A stretch of 64,000 nt of DNA from Paramacrobiotus metropolitanus (GCF_019649055.1 NW_026570299.1:124001-188000); one strand, 5' to 3'. Shown: positions 43,223 to 55,639, counted from the stretch's first letter. Notes: generated by a model from the sequence alone, not told the origin. Numbers and translations are program-made.

Positions 43223-44872
43223 GTACGTTTCTGTGGAATTGTATAACGTTTCTGGTGCGCATTCTGCCGCCCTGCAGTGAGGAAACAGTTGCATGTATTT
43301 TGCTGCAAAAGTGCTTCCGCTGCACCCAATTTGCTTAAAGGAGTGAAAATCCTGGAAAGTTCACAAGCTTGCCTTTGTTTCAAAGCTTAAATAACTTTAT
43401 AATACTACCATACTAATTACTAGTCGAACAGTACAGGGTTCTTGTGTACTTCCGTACTGGTAATGCCACCGTGAAATGAACCGGCCTTCTGTAGTACGTT
43501 TTCTATGACTAGAGCGGCTGCGCAACGATACGTACACAGTACACACACTACACACCATATGTGGTCAGCGTGGTCAGTTGTCTTGTCGATAGGAACGTCC
43601 TGTTTTTCGCCAACGAGCTGCTGTCAGTTTCCCGGGGCATGACCAACCGTTCTTCATGGGTAGTTACTACTTTACTAGCATAATTAACAAGTTGTACCTG
43701 TATTGGACCTCATTAATTGTCAAAGACTCGATAGCTGAAGTCAAACCTATTGGCTAGAGAGATACTGTATAGTGTATTTACCATGGTTACCAAACTTTCC
43801 TCTAAATACGGACATCTGGCTGTAAAGCCCAACCCTTTCTTCTGTCAGTCAAACCTACCATGTAGTTGTAGATTTGACAGACTCATTTGTTGATAGATTG
43901 CACATTATGAGCTAACTGCCTCGATGAATCACCAAACCGACTAAGCAGACTCGGCAAAGAAGAGTGTTTTATTTAATTCTGATTACAAATTCAGCCAATC
44001 TCCAACATCGTTTATCAAAAATTTAGATGACCTGAAGTTAGGTAAGGGCAACCGGCAAGCGTTTTGGCTAGGTAAGGGCAACCGGCAAGCGTTTTGGCAA
44101 GCTCTAGTAAAGATAGCCACAGTAATTACTAACATATTCATGTGAGTAATAAGCAAAAATCTCTTCATGGCTCAGTTGAGTGGAAATGATATACAGTACA
44201 TAATTCTATTACGAAAATGTCATGCTATTGATTTTACTGATTGGTTGGAGCAGGAAAGTAAGAGATGAGGGTGTAACCAATACCTGTGATGCTTTACACT
44301 TTATAAATCAGCACATTTATTGGAAATTAGCCTAATTAGAAATATTTTGTTTAGCTTTTAAATGATATAACGCAAACGAGCACTTCTATATGTTTAAACC
44401 AAGCGCTAGCGATTGAAGCGTAACAGGGTTTGTGCTGCACGGTGCCTATGGAATGCACGATTAAATTTCTGACCGCTGACTAATTGACTAATTTTCTAAT
44501 TTTAACTTTAATTTTTTTACAGATATTATTTTGCAGTCATATATCCATGTCGGTCACGCGCAATAGGTGTGAATTGAACTTTTTTCAGTTTGCCGGTGAG
44601 ATTTTTTTGATTAGCGGATCAGCGGAAGCGAGAAGGGGGTCTGAATTTTGTAGAAATCTACGTCCGTTTTAAAGAGTATACAAAGGTCATCGTTTGATAC
44701 ACCCATAAATTTATAAACAAATACAGTTTCTTGGATATGGATGAGGCGCTTGTCATTGGCGGCTTGTCCATTTTTCCGTGAATGCGCGTACAGGAGTTAT
44801 GAGCTTTAAAAGCAGCACCTTCGATCTGTACTTCTATAAAAAGCGATAGTACATTGTTTGCTTTTCCGGCAG
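43223..44872. other. Intergenic; 30-bp tandem repeat
   Basis: No gene supported. Two tandem 30-bp units (GGTAAGGGCAACCGGCAAGC plus 10 more) lie at 44041-44070 and 44071-44100 and differ by one base. At 44498-44521 there is a strong polypyrimidine tract and acceptor (TTTTTTTACAG), and at 44567 a possible donor (AATAG/GTGTG). A small upstream exon of the gene at 44873 could lie between them, but no motif confirms it. Confidence 0.4.
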
Positions 44873-46051
44873 CTCGGCCAACATGCCCGGTCTGCCCGGT
44901 TACATCGTGCCCGAGTACCACTTGTCCAGTGTGTACCACCCGCGCACCCGCATGCCCGGCATCATCCACATCCACGACGACTGCATCCATGACAACTTCT
45001 TCCACGACAACGACAACCACGACCACAACGACGGCGCAGGATACAAGATGCGCTGCAGAGGGCGTGCTGCAGAGCCGTACCCTTGCTACCGTCGGTTGTA
45101 AGTGTTCTAACTAGCAAAATTAAACAGTATCCGCATAGGTGTTCTGGGACATATTATCAGGATGTTGTAGGAAAACTACATTCAGTAATTAACCCGGCAA
45201 CGCCCTCATTATCAAGGAATATTTTGTCAAAGTTGAAATGCAAGCATTCATAAGGATTAAAATATATATACATAACAAAATACAAGCATACATACAAACT
45301 AAAGTTTGCGATCAGCTGTCCATAAACACATAACCCCACGCTACAGGGGCTACGAACGCGATCAGGTGGACGGAACGTAAACTGTTCACTAATATAATTC
45401 CCAGATTTCCACCATAGCAGTAAATCTACATGTACATGCATTTCGTGGAACTTAAATTGTTTAATCAGTGTTTTTAAGTAACGTGGCTTTGTTATGATGC
45501 TCGATGCTAAAAAAGCAAAATTTTACTGTGCAAAGAGCTGTTTTTGCTCTATCTAATGCATCTTATGTCATTTTTTTCATGGCTTCCTTTAATGATGGTC
45601 AATACGTATTGAACAAAGTAATGCATGAGTATCAGTTAATAAAAATTTACATTTCCGTTCAGCTAATTGAAAGGCAAAGTGGCAAAGTACACATCTTCCT
45701 TCTCTACCTTAGAAACAGTATTTCGCTCGCTGAATCTCGATTAAGTCATTTTGATATCAACGATAGTCGAGATAAACAACATTGTACAAGGCGGCGAACT
45801 GTACTGGTGGCTTTTCCACCTAGCAGATGTTGCCGGGTTAAAGGCTCCGTGTCTGGCTTCTTGTTCTGACGCTTTGTTTTTTCGTAGCGTGTGGTGGCTG
45901 CTATTTTCCTACATACTCCGCTCCGGTAACTCTTCAGTTAGATACCACCGCCGCCCCAGGATCTGCTGCAGTTTTCTGTCTATATCTTATTTCTGGTCCA
46001 CCTGACAGCACATTAACGGTAACAACACTGTGCCCAATGGGTGTATCCTAA
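44873..46051 (+). CDS. Two exons of a Thr-rich/Cys-pair plus CUB-like secreted protein (gene B)
   Basis: Exon a (44873-45097, 225 nt) follows TTTTCCGGCAG and ends at GTAAGTGTT. It encodes RPTCPVCPVTSCPSTTCPVC, then a Thr run and DTRCAAEG. Exon b (45888-46051) follows TTTTTTCGTAG and encodes CGGCYFPTYSAPVTLQ, then FCLYLISGPPDSTLTVTTLC, stopping at TAA 46049-46051. The joint keeps the frame. Gene A on the other strand has the same exon lengths modulo 3, phases and motifs. The Cys-x2-Cys pairs and CGGC suggest a disulfide-rich extracellular protein. The first exon is not identified. The Val-rich open frame on the opposite strand is only the antisense of the Thr codons. Confidence 0.62.
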
Positions 46052-49000
46052 CAAGATATTGTTAACAATATGATTATGGTTTTAATTTTGTTACAGCTCA
46101 GCTCAGTTTCCAACACTCTGGTGAGTGTCAAAAATATTTTTGTTGATAAAATTCTTATTCTGTACGTACGTAATCCACTTCTATCGAGAATCCAAGTAGG
46201 GAACAGCTGCACTCAAGATTGAGGCAGCAAATTATGTACTACAAAGCTCAAACTTTTGCTTTCATGCCATCGATACTGGACTACAAACACATCGTATACA
46301 TTTTATTTTTATTATTCTAGCGAAATTTATAAATCGAGCTACTGACAATCAGAAGAGCTGAGCGCGGTTAACAACCAAAATTTACTGACAATTGCAGTTT
46401 TCTTCCTTTTCCACGGTTTTTGTAAATGGAATTCAATATTCCGCTGCAAAAGTCAACGGGTTTCCTCCTTTTCCAAACACTCTGACGCTACAGTCAAGCA
46501 GCGTGGTACGAACTCGTTTTATTTTATAAGGGAATAAACTCGAAACCGCGCCACGTAAAGGTAAATTTATTTCGATCTGTTATTTACGATCTACTGCAAT
46601 ATATCTCGTATCTCCAATCTACTGCGTCATCTTTTATATCAGTAGAACGAACAACCATTAATGTAGCTGGCGCTATGTGCAACCGAAATTAAAATATTCT
46701 TTTCAACTTACCAGTACACGAAGTTCTTTCATAAACCAGATGCCTATGTAGGGTATACTGTTCGCGTCTCTAGCAGGGGCTGGTGGAAGCTTGATCTTGA
46801 GCGCTTCGGCTACACCTGCAGCCGGATGACACTTCGATACCATTGGAAATTTGGAATTAACGTCTGATCAGGCATTCCAAAACGCTCATGCGGAAACGTT
46901 TTATTGTGCACTCGCATTTTTTTTATTCCTGGCGTTGGGGAATCTGTTAGAAGTCGTCTGATTTGGAAACTCAAATATCGATATGACTTGTTGGGCTGAT
47001 ATGCTTGATTTGAACAAAATACACGTATTGAACGGCTTGTATCTGCGTTAATAACCGTGTGGCAGTGTGCAGCACTTTGCACAATCATATACTGTTAAAT
47101 CGTGATTATCGGATTACGTACGACTCGGGTGGCCGTTAAAAATGACAAGCGCAACAAAACGTAGTGGTACATTGTAAACTGTTTCAAAAACCCCATGACT
47201 TAGGTAATCATAGCGCTGATTAGTAACTACGAGCCTTAACATATGAGCACAATATAAAATCATGTACTGCACATTGCCATTACTCAGCTATGCTGCTGTA
47301 CTAATCTACATAATATAAATGCTAGCTGTAATATCGTACAGTACTTTTCGAAAAACTTGGCGTGAAAATGAAATCGCTGAAATCACCAAGTATGATCAAC
47401 AGCGGAAGTGCAGCATATTTTCCACACTTTACAGTGTTCAAGGGCAAAAAGTAACCGGATAATACAAATAGTCCATTTCAGGTAATTTCTGGCACTTACA
47501 CTTTTTATGGTAAATGTTTTAATCACTGTTTTTAATTCTGCTCGCATGCCGTTTTTCAAACGGGTGGATTACTTAATTCTACACACTCTCCCGGTCGCCA
47601 TAAGGAGCGGGAGTAAAGGAGCAGTAAGTTTTTACGGAATTGCGTTGCACGTAAGAAATCTTATGGATAAGTGAAAAATGACATTTTCGCGCAAAAAGCG
47701 AAGCCGACGTCCCTTTCTCTAAAAATACCGGTTGAAATAATAACTGTCTAGCCGGGTTTACTGTGCCGAGTTTGACGGTAATTATATAACCGCTAGCGAA
47801 AGCGAACGAGCGAACTTCTGACTTGGTACGAGTATAACAAGCCTTTTAGATGTCGGGAAAACAAAAATTTTCTTGGGAAAACGAACGATAAAATAAATAT
47901 GAATAATCGAACGAATGAACGAAAATTTCATTATCTTAAATTTTGAGTAAAAGTTTTCGTAACTTTATTTCGGAAAACGCATGCCGGACTCCATTATTAA
48001 ACTTTCGTCGAAAATTCAAATAGTGAAGTATCGACGATGCAGTCAAACATCCACCTCATATGCAATTCTTCCATTCTTAACCAACACTAGCAACTCATCC
48101 TTTTTTGTTTGAAAAGGGTGTTAACAACAAAATAAGTTTGCTTGTAGACTGAACAAAGTATTTTAAATGAATCGTATTGCTTACAAATCCCATTTGTAAT
48201 ACGGATTTTTATTAAAATTCCCATTCCGAAGTTTTGTTGGTTTTGGTATTGAACCCTCTAATTATACACAATTCTGAACGATGCGAAAATGCATAGCAGT
48301 TTATATTGGTTCGAATTTCATCAATCAGGCGCGCATAATGAAGCGACGAAATTAATGAAAATCGCAACGCTGAGTTTATTGAATTTTACTTCACCCTGTC
48401 GAACAAGTTACAACATTACAGTACCTATCACACAGTAACTGTAGACAGTAACTATCACAAAAACAAAATCGTAAGTTACGATTCGTAACTCAAACAAGGC
48501 AGACGCTGTATGCTAAACACAAGTACAGTTTAAAAGAAAAAGAACTCATGTTGCTAAAGCAAACCGGAACAACGCCGCTGCGCTCGACAGCCAGAAAAAA
48601 ATCATGAAGCACATTACAATACATTATAATAAAAGTAATAAAATGTCGTGGTCGTACTTGTGGCTAATTCACATCTTGAAAACGTACGCAAAATCACGAA
48701 AGTCTAAGACCTTAAGGAAACAGCTCCTCCGTTTCCGCAAAAGTGCGAATGCGGTTGCTATAGCTTTTCGCAGCTTTCTCTGCCTCTTGTACACGTCCAG
48801 TCCAGCGGGAAGTCGGGTCTTCTCTGATCATTTGTCGCTGATTAGTTTTCACGCGCAATCTATATAAAACCAGTACACAGTTAAACACACAGAAAATCCT
48901 ACTTGAAAATTGCAAAAAAAGGAGCAAAATTTCTTGATTAATACAATATACATGCTGTACAATAACAAGTTTAAGTAATCTATTTTTTTAATAATTATAG

Positions 49001-50229
49001 TTCAATAAATACTAATTTGTAATCCAATAAATTCGCAGTAATTATTGGCAGTGCCCAATATATATTTTAGGTAGTGCCCAACACAGATTTTTCTGGTATA
49101 AGGTACATTTCTGTACCGGCACAAGACATATGCTCGTAAAAACTAAAACTTTGTGTCTTACAGGACGAAAATTATGCCGATTTAAGGGGTATTGTGACTG
49201 ATCATGACACGTATCATGTGTCGCTCAACGTAGGAAAAAAGTTTTGAAAAAATCATCAATGTCATAAAAGCTTTTAATAAGGCTTCATAATCGTTATAAT
49301 TAGGTATTTCATAAAATAGGGTTTCTCACTTGCCCGTCTGAATCGCTTCGGCGATTTTTTTATGCCTGTTAGGCACAAGCTGCATCAGCTTGCAGGTAAT
49401 AAGAATAATTAGCTATAACCAATTAAGGGTTGGGCATGATAGCAAGCCATGGTGTCTGCATTCGATCGAAAAAATGCGGTAACCGATTTGGATGGTACAG
49501 GTGTTTGTCCAAAATTCGCATAGCGGTTACGCAAGTGTAACTTTGCGTAAGGAAGCGCATTTGTACCGGAAAAACAATTAAGTGGCAGTAAAGGAAATTT
49601 CAGAGTACACATCGCAGTGGCTCCAATCGTACGACATTATACAAAAACAGTAAGCAGTATAAAAAATTCATAATTAACATAATTTGAAATTGGACTTAAT
49701 TAACATAATTGGATTTAATTAACATAATTTGAATTTAATTAACATAATAAAGAATAAGACTTAATCTTACTCAACGTGCGTGGCTTAATCCAGCCGCTGC
49801 ACTAGGCGCTGTCGCTACACTGAATTACTTAGCGAATGGTCAACGGGTGGTGTTAGGATTTTTAATAGGAAAAGTAATACGAGTACACAGTAGGAATCGT
49901 AAAGGCTAAATGTTTCCATTGCGCCCTAACTGTCGGCGTCCCACCATTACGTCTGACATTACCCAGCAAGACGGAAAACAAGTATTCTCAGTATAATTCC
50001 CTCGGAAAATGAACACTTTGTCGGATACATCCTTCCTGTCGGCACAGTAATTATCATCTACCGTATATTATCCGTTTGCCGTTGATTACCTCGTCTCCAG
50101 GCGTAATTTTTTCTTGCGGCTTGGTTGTACTTGTAATTTTTTTTATTATCAACTTGTACAAGCCAGTGCCATTTACATCAAACTTTGATTACCCCATAAT
50201 CAGAACAAGAAAAATAACTCTTCTAACTC
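46052..50229. other. Long AT-rich intergenic stretch; a few small structures
   Basis: No gene is supported over about 4 kb. At 49341-49392 three small perfect hairpins follow each other: AATCGC-TTCG-GCGATT and a T run, GCCT-GTT-AGGC, and CAAGCTG-CAT-CAGCTTG. At 49671-49752 a TTAATTAACATAATTTGAA minisatellite has about four units. A block at 49425-49480 repeats 41180-41235. Low-complexity A/T sequence covers much of 47.9-49.3 kb. Confidence 0.45.
48712..48880 (-). CDS. Possible exon of an unknown gene (basic, charged)
   Basis: The minus strand reads RLRVKTNQRQMIREDPTSRW then TGRVQEAEKAAKSYSNRIRT and ends EELFP at TAA. Its charged, non-repetitive composition differs from the AT-driven peptides around it. 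An acceptor-like TATATAG lies just upstream near 48864. No start, partner exon or domain is recognised, so this may be a relic or chance. Confidence 0.2.
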
Positions 50230-50560
50230 TCGAGAACACCCGACCGTCCCCAGGACAGAAGCCGCGTTTCCGCGCTGAATTTCCACACTTATACGTTGCC
50301 ACAAATACTGAACAGCGCGCGCGTCTCCTGTTTGTTCTTTGATACGCCGGCCGACTTCATTGATGAACTGGCGGGTACTTTCGCCTCAACTTCCCATGGT
50401 TTCGAGTGCCCCTGGCTGGAAAAAATGCCGATCAGTGAGTTCGGAATAGAGGTTTCGCTTCCGTACTTCCGCGTCTTCAGCAGCCGCTCCCGCTGTTTCT
50501 GAACAGCCAGCTACATACGAAGTAGCGAATGTGTCACAAACTGTCACATCCCATATCAGA
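50230..50560 (-). pseudogene. Non-LTR-type retroelement C-terminal fragment (copy 4)
   Basis: The minus strand reads LIWDVTVCDTFATSYVAGCS, then AGAAAEDAEVRKRNLYSEL and a FFQPGALETMGS segment to a TGA near 50392. It continues in frame as RQFINEVGRRIKEQTGDARA and QRISVEIQRGNAASVLGTV. This matches the end of the frame at 13966-14928 and the scraps at 6830 and 11408. The RPDG half is missing, so the 5' end is truncated here too. Confidence 0.75.
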
Positions 50561-50624
50561 GGGATCGGCTGCTAAAACTTGTAACATGTGTATAATTATA
50601 TGTCTCTCATTTAGGACTAAAAAT

Positions 50625-52270
50625 TAATATCCGCATTACAATCGGTCTTCGCGTGAGTTTTGAACAGATCATATAACAATCCAAAAATTACCATAAAATA
50701 TAGTACAATACCACCGTATTACCGCGAAATCGCGTATTTGGGAACTACTTTGGAACGTGCGTATTTTGGAACTGTAATCTTTACTTATTTTAAAAGAGCT
50801 GCACCGGAACCGTTCCACACCGTTGCCGGTAGATGTTCCAGAATGATTCTCGATGTTTTAATTGTTTTTATCCTTGATTTGGATGAGTACAATTCTGGCT
50901 GCAGCTTCTGTCCTAATGAATTTCACAGTATTACTTGAAATGCTTAAAAAGAACCAAAGTAAAATAACGCTGCTAGAAACGGACAGCTCACTTCCTGGTG
51001 CGTACTGCCGCACTTCCAGGACTAAGAATGATACGACACAGTTTGCAGAAGATACGATACAGCAGATTCATGTTAGAACTGTTGTTACCGTTAAAGTCTG
51101 TGAGGCGGACCAACGATAATATAAAGACAGCGCGATGATGCTGTTCCTAACTTCCTAGTGTGTCGGCCAGGATTTCAAGGGTTGCCGGAGTAGAGAACGT
51201 AGGAACGCACATTTCCCGCATTCTACCAAACAAAAGACAATGTTAGGCTATGGAATTCAATTTATATGTATCTACCGTAGTTTGATAATTAATGATCTAG
51301 GGCCACGATTTTTTTCAAGCTTCCCAGAGGAGATGTTCTTCGTTTTTTGTGACAGGGAAACATTTTAACAATGCGTTTATGACGTGGAAGGGGACGGTAT
51401 CTGTACGGAGACACTAGTTGATAAAATACGGTACTAACGCTTTCCCTATTAGAACGCATGCTGTTGGAAAAGCTTTATTAAAACACTAACGACTGACGGT
51501 AGGAGAGCCTGTGCCCATGACCATAGCGCCCTTTGTAGCGCAACTGGTATCCGGCGCCGCCGTTGTAGTCGTGCTGGTATGTCCCTTAGACTAAAACTTA
51601 GGCCTCGTCCCCTTTCTAAAGCGTATCTCGTTACGATACAGCACCGTATCTAGTTTCGTTACAGTACAGAAGTTACAGTTTCGTTACAGTACTGTTTGGT
51701 GCGCGCCACCAGGATGCAGTACGGACTACGCACATCGAAACCGGGCTCGCTATCGGTTTCCTGTATCGAATCTCTAGCTTTGGCTCCGTATTACTGTACT
51801 TGCGTCCCATCGCTTCGATCGCATATCGCACTGTTTACCAGTTTTTTTGTGCCTTTTTATGTCATTGGCTAAAAATTTGAGGTATGTTGTCTTTGACATC
51901 ATCATCCGTCGTGGCTGATGAGCCAGATCGGCCGCAAACCATCCGCGCAATTTATTTCCACATCCACATTACAACATCCACATCCACATTATCCACTTAA
52001 TATCCACATTACAATCGGCCTCTGCGTGATATTTGAACAGACCATAGAATAATCCAGAAATTACTATAAAATGCGGTACAATACCAAAGTGGTACTACCG
52101 CGAAATCGTGCGTGTTTTGGAACTGTGTTCTGTTTACTTATTTTAAAACAGCTGCACTCGGAACCTTTCCACAGATACCGGTGCCGGCAGATCCGTATGT
52201 TTCAGAATGAGTCCTGATGCTTTTATCCTAATTTTGAATAGATATCACAGGCTTCTGTCGTAATGAATTA
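50625..52270. repeat. Direct duplication of a non-coding block (about 300 bp)
   Basis: Block 50625-50935 and block 51996-52270 align in order: ATATCCRCATTACAATCGG, TTTGAACAGAYCATA, an ATAAAATRYRGTACAATACCA stretch, TACCGCGAAATCG, CTTATTTTAAAA, GCTGCAC, then CTTCTGTCSTAATGAATT. They are about 1.37 kb apart and clearly diverged. The second is preceded by TATCCACATTACAACATCCAC simple sequence. No ORF is conserved between the copies. Confidence 0.65.
51075..51565 (-). pseudogene. Relic of the gene A/B family (copy C)
   Basis: Near 51486-51560 the minus strand keeps STTTTAAPDTSCATKGA, the end of exon a. Near 51235-51080, after GGTAG, it keeps a CGKC motif and PTFSTPATLEILADT, then AVFILSLV and a CCGCC...TTTAACGGTAACAAC stretch equivalent to GPPDSTLTVTT. 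The frame changes at least twice. Exon order and strand match gene A at 38988-39513, so it is a decayed third member. Confidence 0.65.
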
Positions 52271-52558
52271 TGATATATCATATGGTACACAAAATTATTT
52301 GAGAACCTTAAAAGAAAAATAACGCACTTGTGAGAACCGATTCTAACATGAATCAAGTCATAAGACTTTTCGCATTCAGCAAAACTGGATGCAGCTGGCT
52401 TTCTGCAACGAGGATCGGGCCGCTCGCGAGCATTGGGTAGACTGCGTGAACCGTTCAGAAAGGTCATAGACTCATGGCTGCTAGTCTGCTACGAATGTAC
52501 CTCAAACTTATACCTTTCATGAAGATACGAGCCAGCATTAGTTACACTTTGAGATTTT

Positions 52559-52831
52559 TTACTCGTTAGTTATCCCGCCGAACGTGAAACAGAAGACACC
52601 GCTTCCTGAGTACGAGCGTAGCGGCTGCGAAAATAACGAGGCACAAAACGACTGGTTCGCCGGGGGTTTTGCTGCCGCTGGAAAGGTCACCACCGGCGGT
52701 GCAGCCAATGGTTCGCGGTCGAAATTCAGGCCAGGACTGGGCCGCCCTTTCTCCAACTGCCTTCGCATGGCAGAGCGTGGGCGGTAGGCTACTGGACGGT
52801 GTTTGGTAGCGTCGAATTGTAACCACCAAAT
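52559..52831 (-). CDS. Exon of an unknown gene, family D member 1
   Basis: After TATTTGCAG (acceptor, ends 52832) the frame reads IWWLQFDATKHRPVAYRPRS, MRRQLEKGRPSPGLNFDREP, a PAAAKPPANQS segment and FSQPLRSYSGSG to TAA 52559. The same segment recurs at 57090-57384 on the other strand with many substitutions but the same reading frame in the core. That argues for past coding selection. No start or signal peptide is found and no domain is recognised. It may be a last exon. Confidence 0.4.
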   Translation of the reverse strand: MWWLQFDATKHRPVAYRPRSAMRRQLEKGRPSPGLNFDREPLAAPPVVTFPAAAKPPANQSFCASLFSQPLRSYSGSGVFCFTFGGITNE

Positions 52832-52837
52832 CTGCAA

Positions 52838-54655
52838 ATATTCTCAGTTAATCGCAATTACGGTTGATTTTAAAGACGATTACAAGCAGAATTAAGGCAG
52901 AGAGTAATATTATGTACTGCATTTTAGAATATAGATACAAACAAAATAGTTACAAAAAGAAGTCAAGCCAAAGTAAACCGGGAGGAATAAGAACAGAGAA
53001 TAACTGGTCTAAGTTTGCTCCCCGGGAGCTGTTCTGAACGGAGGCTCATGTTACGCAATGATAATTTTAAATTATATAACGTCACAGTACAATACACAGT
53101 GTGACCTATATGGCACAAAACATGATGTGATCCTGCCACGAACATTATGAGTAATAAAGTTGTCTTGTCTGCATATGTACAACGATAATTGTACACGAGG
53201 AAATCCTTACGCAATATTCTACTTGTCCCAGTTTGGCGAAACCGTAAAATTATTAGGCAGCATGTCCGTAGAAACTGAGACAAATAGAAAATCGTTTTAT
53301 TAAGCAATAGTCACTATAGTAAAGAAAAGTGCAAGCGCGGACACTCTACTTCACAGCTAAAACTAGACGTTGATAAAACGTTGAAGTAGAATACAATACA
53401 TTATGTACAATACATACAAATATAACAACTATCAATGAGAATGCAGTATTTTAACTCTGATAATATATACTACGAATAGAGTACGTAGTAGAGTCCAAAT
53501 GATTAAAAACCGGTTGTAGCTGCCACATACAGGTACTGTGCAATGTTGTCTTTTACCGAATCGCAGTCTGCACTCTGCACCGGTTTGTCTAGCAGTGCCA
53601 TGTCTATCTGTCTGTTCTTTGTTATGAATATTCTTTTAGTACTTGTAAAGTACAATTAGTTGTACTTGCACTGGAATTTTTAATTTTTAAACGGTATTAT
53701 TTTTAACGGTATTAAGTTAAAGGGGGGCATAAAATTTGCGAGAAAAGGTACACTGTATACATTTTTTACGAAGACGTGGTGCAGTGGAAGACATGATTAA
53801 ATGTTACTAATGATACTAGTTATTTTTATTCAAGCAATAGCCAATTAACATTACAAAAAACCGGCGCTGATAGACACTAATCAAAAAGTTCAAATTACTT
53901 ATTATTAACATAGCTTATTAGCGGTATTCTGCTAGTAGCAGGAGCATAATTCCTGCAATTATACAAGAATGACACAAATCCAGATCGTGCTTTGCTTGGT
54001 GTCTGCACAGTAAGCAGAAAGATATCGCGACTCACGAGTTAGGTATCTACTGCAAATCCGTGTTTGAAGAATATTTTGATATTTGTATTTAATAAATATT
54101 CAGTAAGCAATGTATAACATAACCCTATTTCTACATCTCTCTTGCGCGTTGTTGTGAAGGAAGTTTACTACGTATGTCACCTTGAAAACTAGCAGTACTT
54201 TGAACATGTTAATTCATTCTTTTCATGTCTGGGAAAGCGGTGCCGGCTTTGTTAATTAATACACCTGCTTTCCCATTACACAGCCAAAACTTTTAAAAAG
54301 AAATCCTGACGCAACCATAAAAAAACTAGACCATCCGGATGAATAATAATCATTGTCTCAATGTCTACTTACAAATTACTAATAAATAATTTTGACAGTG
54401 GAAACTGGTTTACTATGCCAATATTCTCTGTAACTCACGCCAGTAACCCGGTATAGCTTCTGATTTCCCCTGCCAAACCGCATTACGACGACACCAGTGT
54501 CGCACATTACAGCACACTACCAGTACACCTTAATTCCTTTGCGAAGAAATCCATTATCACAACGGCCGATGAATATGTAAAATATATTCATCCATTATGT
54601 ACAATACGCCGCTGCAGGCCTTTCTAATACTTCCCCTGCATATCTCAAAACATAA
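52838..54655. other. AT-rich intergenic, nothing recognised
   Basis: No ORF of quality and no clear repeat. Toward the right end a TATAAG at 54656-54661 may be the TATA box of the chitin-binding gene, about 90 bp before its ATG. Confidence 0.4.
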
Positions 54656-54661
54656 TATAAG
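54656..54661 (+). promoter_or_regulatory. Possible TATA box of the CBM14 gene
   Basis: TATAAG in ACATAATATAAGAATCC lies 91 bp upstream of the ATG at 54752. Distance and orientation suit a Pol II core promoter with a short 5' UTR. No initiator is obvious. Confidence 0.35.
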
Positions 54662-54751
54662 AATCCTTCTGCTCGTTATTCACATCGCAGTAGCAAAAGT
54701 TGTAAAAATTAATTCTGGGTAATAAAGGAATTTATTTTCTGACCGGCAACC

Positions 54752-55553
54752 ATGATGAAAGCCGTGGTGATCGTGTGTCTTGCCGCTATGGCGACCGCCC
54801 AGCAGCAGTTCGTGTGGGACCTGCTGAAGCCGGCGCTGAACGCGGCGGAAGTGCAGGCCATCTTAGCGAACCGCGACGCTAACCAGTACCCTGTGTACAA
54901 CGCCATTCCGCAGACGGGCTTCAGCTGCGCCAGCAAGAAGCAGCCGGGATTCTACGCCGACACCGAGGCGCAGTGCCAGGTCTTCCACCGCTGCGACATC
55001 AACGGCAACCAGACCAGCTACCTCTGCGTCAACAGTACCGTCTTCAACCAAGTCACGCTCATCTGCGACTACTTCTTCAATGTCGACTGCCAAAAGTAAG
55101 CCGAAAGATATTATTTTAAAAAATACTTATGTTGATTGGATTTATTGATCCAGTTTTATTTTTTTCACTGTATATTGGCTTTTTACATGTACTTACTTTT
55201 GCTTTAAAGGAACATAACGCATTTAACTGTATACTAACGTTTGTACCGTAAATATTAACATTCCAAAGCTGTTATAAAATAAAGCTAGAATAATTATTTT
55301 ATTTAAATTAGTATATGTCATTTCATTCATACAAACTTTTGTCTCTGGCAGGTTTGCTTCGTACGAAAACTTCGCCAACTCTCGCCTGTACACTGACCAG
55401 CCCCTCTTCGACACGCCCCCAAATGACTATGTCCCGCCCGGTGTGGGAGCCCCCCAGATTCTGGCGGCGCAACCTGCCGCGCCCCGTGCCGCCCCCTCCC
55501 GTGCCGCGCCCAAGAAAGCTGCTGCGGGCGGCAAGAAGGGATGGGCTACGTAG
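54752..55553 (+). CDS. Secreted type-2 chitin-binding (CBM14/peritrophin-A) protein, two exons
   Basis: Exon 1 is 54752-55095 and exon 2 is 55352-55553; the intron has GTAAGC at its 5' end and CTCTGGCAG at its 3' end, and the joined frame gives 181 residues. MMKAVVIVCLAAMATAQ is a signal peptide. A leader (YPVYNAIPQTGFSC) opens the chitin-binding domain at about residues 58-113 with six cysteines: FSC, QCQVFHRC, SYLC, LIC and NVDC. Tyr/Phe/Trp-type aromatic residues are typical of the family. Exon 2 adds FASYENFANSRLYTDQPLFD, then an Ala/Pro/Lys-rich tail ending KKGWAT. Family role: cuticle or gut-lining chitin binding. An AATAAA lies at 55634. The gene is GC-rich relative to its surroundings and has no lesion. 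A scrambled paralogue lies at 58925-59285. Confidence 0.9.
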
Positions 55554-55633
55554 TGATTTGTACGTTTCTTATGTCTGAATGAAGAAGGAGGCGATTGCTA
55601 ATTACGAATAACCAATGGTCTCAATGGCGATTA

Positions 55634-55639
55634 AATAAA
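55634..55639 (+). terminator. Polyadenylation signal of the CBM14 gene
   Basis: AATAAA lies 81 bp after the TAG at 55551-55553, in AT-rich sequence, on the coding strand. It is the first such hexamer downstream of the stop. Confidence 0.5.

Noticed and set aside
44484-44672. Signal-peptide-like frame MTNFLILTLIFLQILFC
   Set aside because: Its hydrophobic codons are a splice-acceptor polypyrimidine tract, and the start is not ATG.
49341-49361. Intrinsic terminator as evidence of bacterial DNA
   Set aside because: No bacterial gene flanks it and the surroundings are AT-rich host-type sequence.
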